NCBI GenBank assembly: GCA_019751935.1
Contig: JAIEMR010000200.1
Location: forward strand, 1-9,757
Direction of reading: 5' to 3'
DNA: 9,757 nt
Source of the DNA: Alphaproteobacteria bacterium
GTDB taxonomy: Bacteria > Pseudomonadota > Alphaproteobacteria > Paracaedibacterales > CAIULA01
Made by a program: the position numbers and the translations under genes. This document shows positions 5,960-9,757 of this stretch, piece after piece. The stretch's first letter is position 1, and the number at the start of each line of letters is the position of its first letter. A model generated the notes under the pieces. It was given only the letters and a program-made list of their open reading frames with translations. It did not search any database and was not told the DNA's origin.

Positions 5960-8952
5960 TTGACTCTCTTTTATCACCTGAAGCCTTGCAGCTCATTCAA
6001 TCCAAACAAGAAGGTGAGTATCAGATCGTTTGTGGTTCATTACTATTGTTTTTCCAAAAAAATAAACGGTTTCCAGAAGAAGTTGATATTCTTTTGCTGC
6101 TTAACAACATTCACGATATCAGCAAGTTTTTAAAAACAGAAGTGACAAATACTCAACTTACAACTCAAAAATGTTTAAACGATAAAAGTCGAACGATTAG
6201 AAGATTTAAGCAAGAAATTCGCTTTTTGTTTGGCTTTCGTTTAGGAATATTAACGGATCAAGCTTCTTTCATCACTTACTGCAAAATCATCATTTTTCCA
6301 ATGGCTCCTACATGGGATCAAGCGATTGAACAAGCCTACATCTATTTTAAAGACAAAAAATTGGATCCTTATCCTGAAAAACAACTTAATCGCTTACTGA
6401 CAACAGCACATCACCAATTTGAAACTGATTTTTTTGCAAAAATTGAACAGGCTCTATTCCTTCAAACAAAAAAATCATTGGATAAATTATTACCAACCGA
6501 GCCAGAAAGCAATAAAGAAGGAGAAAAACTCCCAATTACAGACGAAGCTCCTCTTACTCAGTTTAAGTTCGAACAGGCAGAATTAAAAATTGAGTCAATT
6601 TTGCAGGAGATCCAAAAATATAATCATCTTAAAAAACTAAATATCCCAAACGGTATTGAGAATTTAGGGTCGCGTAAATTATTCGTAAAATATTATGATC
6701 GTGTTTTAGCCGAACGTCCTTCAAGTCTGAACAAACACAAACCTTCTATCCGTTATGCTTATCTGGCCACCTTTTGCGTGATTAGACAACAGCTCATGGC
6801 TGACACCCTAACGGATTTGATTCTCAAACTTTTACATCGAATTGTAACAAAAGCTGAAAATACTGTCGATCGTGCCCTGAAGCTGGATAATAAACGTGTC
6901 AAAGGTAAACTTGGAACTTTATTGCTGTTGGCTAAACAATCGGTGGATAATCCAGATGGCGTTGTTAAAGAGGTCATTTATCCAGAAGTCTCGAAAGATA
7001 AATTGACTAAGATCATCACTGATCTTGGATCTAATGATCATTGGTACAGAAATCAAGTAAAGACAAAAGCTTTATCCCTCTATTCCCATAACAATCGTAG
7101 AATTGTTTGGGCTCTTATGAATACCCTGGAATTTGACGCTGAGCTTAAGTTATCTCCTCTGTTAAAGGCTATTAATTTTTTAAAAAAAATAAATACAGAG
7201 ATTGATGAAGAAAAAGTCTGTCTGTTAAAAGAAAGACTCTACGATCCAATTCTTTTAAAAAATCTTATTCCAGAAAATTGGCATCCGTTCGTTAAAATAA
7301 AAACCACTCACCCGACAAAAATTAAGATTAACTGGAATGCCCTTGAGTTAGCTTTGTTTGAACGTTTTGAAATCGAACTTCCCATTAAAAATATTTGGAT
7401 TAAGAACGCTTATCGGTATCGCAATCCAAAAGATGACATGCCTCCTGATTTTGATGATAACGAAGACTATTATTTCAACCTTTTTGGACTTCCAAAAGAT
7501 GTAGAAGTGTATATTGGGAATCTTAAAGAGCGTCTTGATAACGGTCTTTATGCTTTGAATGAATCAATTTTAGAAAATCCAAAAGTTGTTATTAAAGACC
7601 GTAAAAAGAAAGGGGCCATTAAAATAACGCCCTTTGATCCACAAAGTGAGCCTCAAAACCTCGATCTTTTAAAACTGGAAGTAGCCAAACTCTGGCCGAA
7701 TCTGCACCTGATTGATATTCTTAAAGAGGCTGATTTTAGAATCGGGTTTACCAAACGGTTTCAAAGCGTTGCTTCCCGTGAAGTCATGAACGAAGATATC
7801 CTGCGCAAACGACTGTTACTCAGCACGTTTGGTATTGGCAGCAATACAGGTCTTAAACGGATGAGTGGTTTGGGTGAAACTCAAGAAAGTTATGATAACC
7901 TTCGTTATGTAAAAAGACGTTTCATCACTTGTCAAAATGTGAGGTTTGCCATTCAAGATGTGGTCAATGCGATCCACATTATAAGAGATCCAAAGGTATG
8001 GGGTATTGGCACAACATCCTGTGCTTCTGATTCAAAGAAAATCAGTGTTTGGGATCAGAATCTTCTCGTGGAGTGGCACGCTCGCTATGGCGGTCGTGGG
8101 GTCATGATCTATTGGCACGTCGATAAAAAGGGGCTTTGCATCCACTCAATGATTAAAAGCTGTTCCTCATCTGAGGTCGGATCAATGATCCATGGGGTTT
8201 TACATCATGACACGCTCATGGATATTAGTGAGCTCAGCGTCGACACCCATGGTCAAAGTGTCATTGGTTTTGCTTTTAGTGAGATCTTTAGTTTTGATCT
8301 CCTTCCTCGTATTAAAAATATTAACAAACAAAAATTATTTTGCTCCTCGAAAAGTAAAAAAGACAGCTATACAAATTTAGCCGATGCGCTTGCCTCTGAG
8401 ATTGTTCAATGGAACAAAATCAGACAATATTACCGCGAAGTTGTTCGTTATGCTGCCGCTCTTAAGATGAGAACGGTAGAACCAGATGTTTTGATGAAAT
8501 GCCTGAGTGCTGACAACAAATCCAATCCTGTTTATCAAGCCTTGATGGAAATTGGTAAAGCTTCCCGAACCATCTTTCTGTGCCGCTATCTATCGAGTGA
8601 AACTCTTCGAATCGACATCAATGATGCTTTGAATGTGGTTGAACGCGTCAATGGCATCATGGGCTTCATTTTTTATGGACGCCTGAGTGAAATATCAAGC
8701 AACAATACGAATGATCAAGAGCTCTCGCTTTTGTGTCTGCATTTACTCCAGGTGTGTATGGTCTACATTAACACGATTCTGATTCAAACTGCTTTGTCAG
8801 ATCCAAAATGGGTATTGATCTTAAAAACTGATGATAGACGTGCTCTATCCCCTTTGTTTCATGCCCATGTTAATCCCTATGGGCTGTTGTCTCTTGATAT
8901 GAATACACGCATTAACATTGAAAATCATATTTACAAAGAGAGAGTGGCATGA
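5956..8952 (+). CDS. tnpA: Tn3-family transposase TnpA (DDE)
   Basis: This enzyme catalyses replicative transposition, joining the 36-bp ends to a target and leaving 5-bp duplications. Its 998 residues are full length for the family. The N-terminal ~170 residues fit DUF4158 (terminal repeat binding: RFKQEIRFLFGF at 83-94, APTWDQAIEQA at 117-127). The C-terminal DDE_Tnp_Tn3 domain covers about 575-965. Conserved blocks are WGIGTTSCASDSK with catalytic D692, WDQNLLVEWHARYGGRG (VMIYWHV follows), VDTHGQS with D763, EIGKASRTIFLCRYL (865-879), and LNVVERVN with E896, the best candidate for the third acidic residue by spacing and by the family's LNxVE pattern. E865 is a less likely alternative. No stops or frameshifts are seen. 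The start codon lacks a good ribosome binding site and overlaps the upstream stop, so it depends on coupling. The end overlaps the recombinase start. Confidence 0.97.
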   Translation: MIDSLLSPEALQLIQSKQEGEYQIVCGSLLLFFQKNKRFPEEVDILLLLNNIHDISKFLKTEVTNTQLTTQKCLNDKSRTIRRFKQEIRFLFGFRLGILTDQASFITYCKIIIFPMAPTWDQAIEQAYIYFKDKKLDPYPEKQLNRLLTTAHHQFETDFFAKIEQALFLQTKKSLDKLLPTEPESNKEGEKLPITDEAPLTQFKFEQAELKIESILQEIQKYNHLKKLNIPNGIENLGSRKLFVKYYDRVLAERPSSLNKHKPSIRYAYLATFCVIRQQLMADTLTDLILKLLHRIVTKAENTVDRALKLDNKRVKGKLGTLLLLAKQSVDNPDGVVKEVIYPEVSKDKLTKIITDLGSNDHWYRNQVKTKALSLYSHNNRRIVWALMNTLEFDAELKLSPLLKAINFLKKINTEIDEEKVCLLKERLYDPILLKNLIPENWHPFVKIKTTHPTKIKINWNALELALFERFEIELPIKNIWIKNAYRYRNPKDDMPPDFDDNEDYYFNLFGLPKDVEVYIGNLKERLDNGLYALNESILENPKVVIKDRKKKGAIKITPFDPQSEPQNLDLLKLEVAKLWPNLHLIDILKEADFRIGFTKRFQSVASREVMNEDILRKRLLLSTFGIGSNTGLKRMSGLGETQESYDNLRYVKRRFITCQNVRFAIQDVVNAIHIIRDPKVWGIGTTSCASDSKKISVWDQNLLVEWHARYGGRGVMIYWHVDKKGLCIHSMIKSCSSSEVGSMIHGVLHHDTLMDISELSVDTHGQSVIGFAFSEIFSFDLLPRIKNINKQKLFCSSKSKKDSYTNLADALASEIVQWNKIRQYYREVVRYAAALKMRTVEPDVLMKCLSADNKSNPVYQALMEIGKASRTIFLCRYLSSETLRIDINDALNVVERVNGIMGFIFYGRLSEISSNNTNDQELSLLCLHLLQVCMVYINTILIQTALSDPKWVLILKTDDRRALSPLFHAHVNPYGLLSLDMNTRINIENHIYKERVA

Positions 8953-9662
8953 ACGACATAACCACAAGAACACCTGTTCGTGAAAAAGCAAAACTTTTTG
9001 CAAAGCAGTTGATTAAGGAAAACCCAGATTACAATTATTTGCGAGAGTTGTTTCGTCACATTCGATTTGAGCTTGAGATAACACCAGATAAACAACCAAA
9101 GAGACTTCCTTACGTACCAACAGAAGAAGAGATTAAAAAATATTACACTGTTGTGTGGCAATCACGAAACATGCAAAACGTAACTCTGATCAAAACACTT
9201 TTGTATACAGGAATGCGCGTAAGTGAGCTTGTGCGTACTCTAATCGTCGACGTGGATTTTGATCGGTGTCAAATTCGTATTAATCAAGGAAAAGGGAAAA
9301 AGGACAGAATAGTTCCGTTTCCAGAGTCATTTAAAGAAGTTTTGCTCTTGCACACTCAGTCTGTCACAAAAAAAGGGGGAAAATATCTATTTGAGTCTTC
9401 GTGGAAAAAATCTTATACCGATCGTGGCATTCGAAAAATATTGGCCGTTTATTCAAGAGAAGCGGGTATGAAACAGTCAATATCGCCTCATAAATTGAGA
9501 CATTTTTTATTCACATGGCTTAAAAAACAAGGGATAGAAGATGCTCTTATACAACCCTATTCCGGCCATGAGAGTAGACAATCTCTAGAGATCTACTCAA
9601 AATTATCCATTGGTGATGCCCAAGAAAGCTATGAAAATGTGATTCATAAGTTTCCAGTGTGA
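8949..9662 (+). CDS. tnpI: Short tyrosine recombinase, probable cointegrate resolvase (TnpI-type)
   Basis: This site-specific recombinase presumably resolves the cointegrates made by TnpA, the job of TnpI in Tn4430. The active site is complete: R90 in TGMRVSEL, K115 in GKGKKDR, H181 and R184 in HKLRH, H207 in SGHES, and nucleophile Y216 in LEIYSKL. At 237 residues it is shorter than XerC/D (~300) or TnpI (~284). The catalytic domain begins near residue 52 (RLPYVPTEEEI), leaving only about 50 residues of N-terminal arm instead of the usual ~100-residue core-binding domain. The ATG overlaps the tnpA stop (ATGA), and a purine-rich AAAGAGAGAG lies just upstream as ribosome binding site, so no longer N-terminus is available in this frame without running into tnpA. 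It is the last gene of the element, 16 bp before the right inverted repeat. The target site is probably in the 5222-5446 leader. Confidence 0.93.
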   Translation: MNDITTRTPVREKAKLFAKQLIKENPDYNYLRELFRHIRFELEITPDKQPKRLPYVPTEEEIKKYYTVVWQSRNMQNVTLIKTLLYTGMRVSELVRTLIVDVDFDRCQIRINQGKGKKDRIVPFPESFKEVLLLHTQSVTKKGGKYLFESSWKKSYTDRGIRKILAVYSREAGMKQSISPHKLRHFLFTWLKKQGIEDALIQPYSGHESRQSLEIYSKLSIGDAQESYENVIHKFPV

Positions 9663-9678
9663 AGAGCGTTAAAATTCA

Positions 9679-9714
9679 CCGTGGCCTAAAATGCCTGTTC
9701 CGTCCCTCGGGGCC
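9679..9714 (-). repeat. Right terminal inverted repeat (36 bp)
   Basis: This is the exact reverse complement of 5186-5221, 36 of 36 bases, starting CCGTGGCC and ending CGGGGCC at the element's outer edge. It lies only 16 bp after the recombinase stop. No transcription terminator is seen between that stop and the end, so operon transcripts may run outward into the host sequence. Confidence 0.95.
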
Positions 9715-9719
9715 CACAA
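9715..9719. repeat. Right copy of 5-bp target site duplication (CACAA)
   Basis: CACAA directly follows the right inverted repeat and matches 5181-5185. Removing the transposon and one copy would restore a continuous locus running from the nuclease stop into the sequence at 9720. Confidence 0.93.
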
Positions 9720-9757
9720 ATAGCTCTTTGAAAAGTATGGATAAAAAGCTTCCTTAA
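9720..9757. other. Host flank right of the transposon
   Basis: These 38 bases are the continuation of the locus interrupted by the transposon. They contain a six-codon frame (ATG at 9737, TAA at 9755) that is too short to support. The next gene lies outside the window. Confidence 0.5.

Larger units (their letters stand above)
5186..9714 (+). mobile_element. Complete Tn3-family transposon with tyrosine recombinase (4529 bp)
   Basis: The element is bounded by perfect 36-bp inverted repeats and a 5-bp CACAA duplication. It holds one rightward three-gene cluster: a DUF6398-like gene, tnpA, and a tyrosine recombinase gene. All frames are intact, and only 16 bp separate the last stop from the right inverted repeat. 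The size and the transposase plus tyrosine-recombinase pair resemble the Tn4430 group (TnpA with TnpI) rather than serine-resolvase Tn3 elements. Gene order differs in that an extra DUF6398-like gene leads the operon. There is no antibiotic, metal or toxin cargo. Perfect repeats, matching duplications and open genes indicate a fairly recent, probably still competent insertion; activity itself is inferred. Confidence 0.95.

Noticed and set aside
8931..9161. A - strand frame over the start of the recombinase gene
   Set aside because: It overlaps strongly supported recombinase and transposase coding sequence and has a random hydrophobic/Cys composition.
1..9757. CRISPR arrays, tRNA or rRNA genes
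   Set aside because: No regularly spaced repeats and no recognisable tRNA or rRNA segments were seen on either strand by reading; no dedicated search was run.

Overview
The window is a low-GC, proteobacterial-type accessory region made of two parts. The first (1-5176) is the 3' end of a P-type (VirB/VirD4-like) type IV secretion gene cluster with flanking secreted-protein genes. The second (5186-9714) is a complete Tn3-family transposon inserted just downstream. The AT-rich composition, many secreted or membrane proteins, a secreted phospholipase D-fold nuclease and a conjugation-type secretion cluster would fit an intracellular or protist-associated proteobacterium (Rickettsiales, Holosporales or Legionellales type) or its plasmid or integrative element. 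That placement is inference; no rRNA or other marker in the window fixes the taxon.

The secretion cluster runs left to right on the + strand. It starts with a VirB11 hexameric ATPase truncated by the window start, then a 94-residue three-helix membrane protein, a 56-residue secreted small protein, a VirB1-like lytic transglycosylase, and a VirD4/TraG coupling protein with four N-terminal membrane segments. Spacing is tight and some genes overlap, so they look co-transcribed. Together they would supply pilus/translocation energy (VirB11), local peptidoglycan opening (VirB1) and substrate recruitment (VirD4). The last 65 codons of the transglycosylase lie over the start of virD4 in another frame, which looks like loss of an ancestral stop codon.

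Next come two genes divergent from a shared AT-rich spacer. On the - strand is a 158-residue secreted protein with a Sel1/TPR-like stretch. On the + strand is a secreted single-HKD PLD-type nuclease whose fold is interrupted by Ala/Gly/Ser/Lys-rich inserts.

The transposon is 4529 bp long, with perfect 36-bp terminal inverted repeats and a 5-bp direct duplication (CACAA) on both sides, so it appears intact and transposed as a unit. It carries three genes joined by ATGA stop/start overlaps: a DUF6398-like protein with a helix-turn-helix-like segment, a 998-residue Tn3 transposase with an intact DDE set, and a short (237-residue) tyrosine recombinase with a full R-K-H-R-H-Y active site, presumably the cointegrate resolvase (TnpI role, as in Tn4430). 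The 225-bp leader between the left inverted repeat and the first gene holds five copies of AGTTCT/AGAACT and is the best candidate for the resolution site and operon promoter. The DUF6398-like gene inside the transposition operon is the most unusual element in the window.
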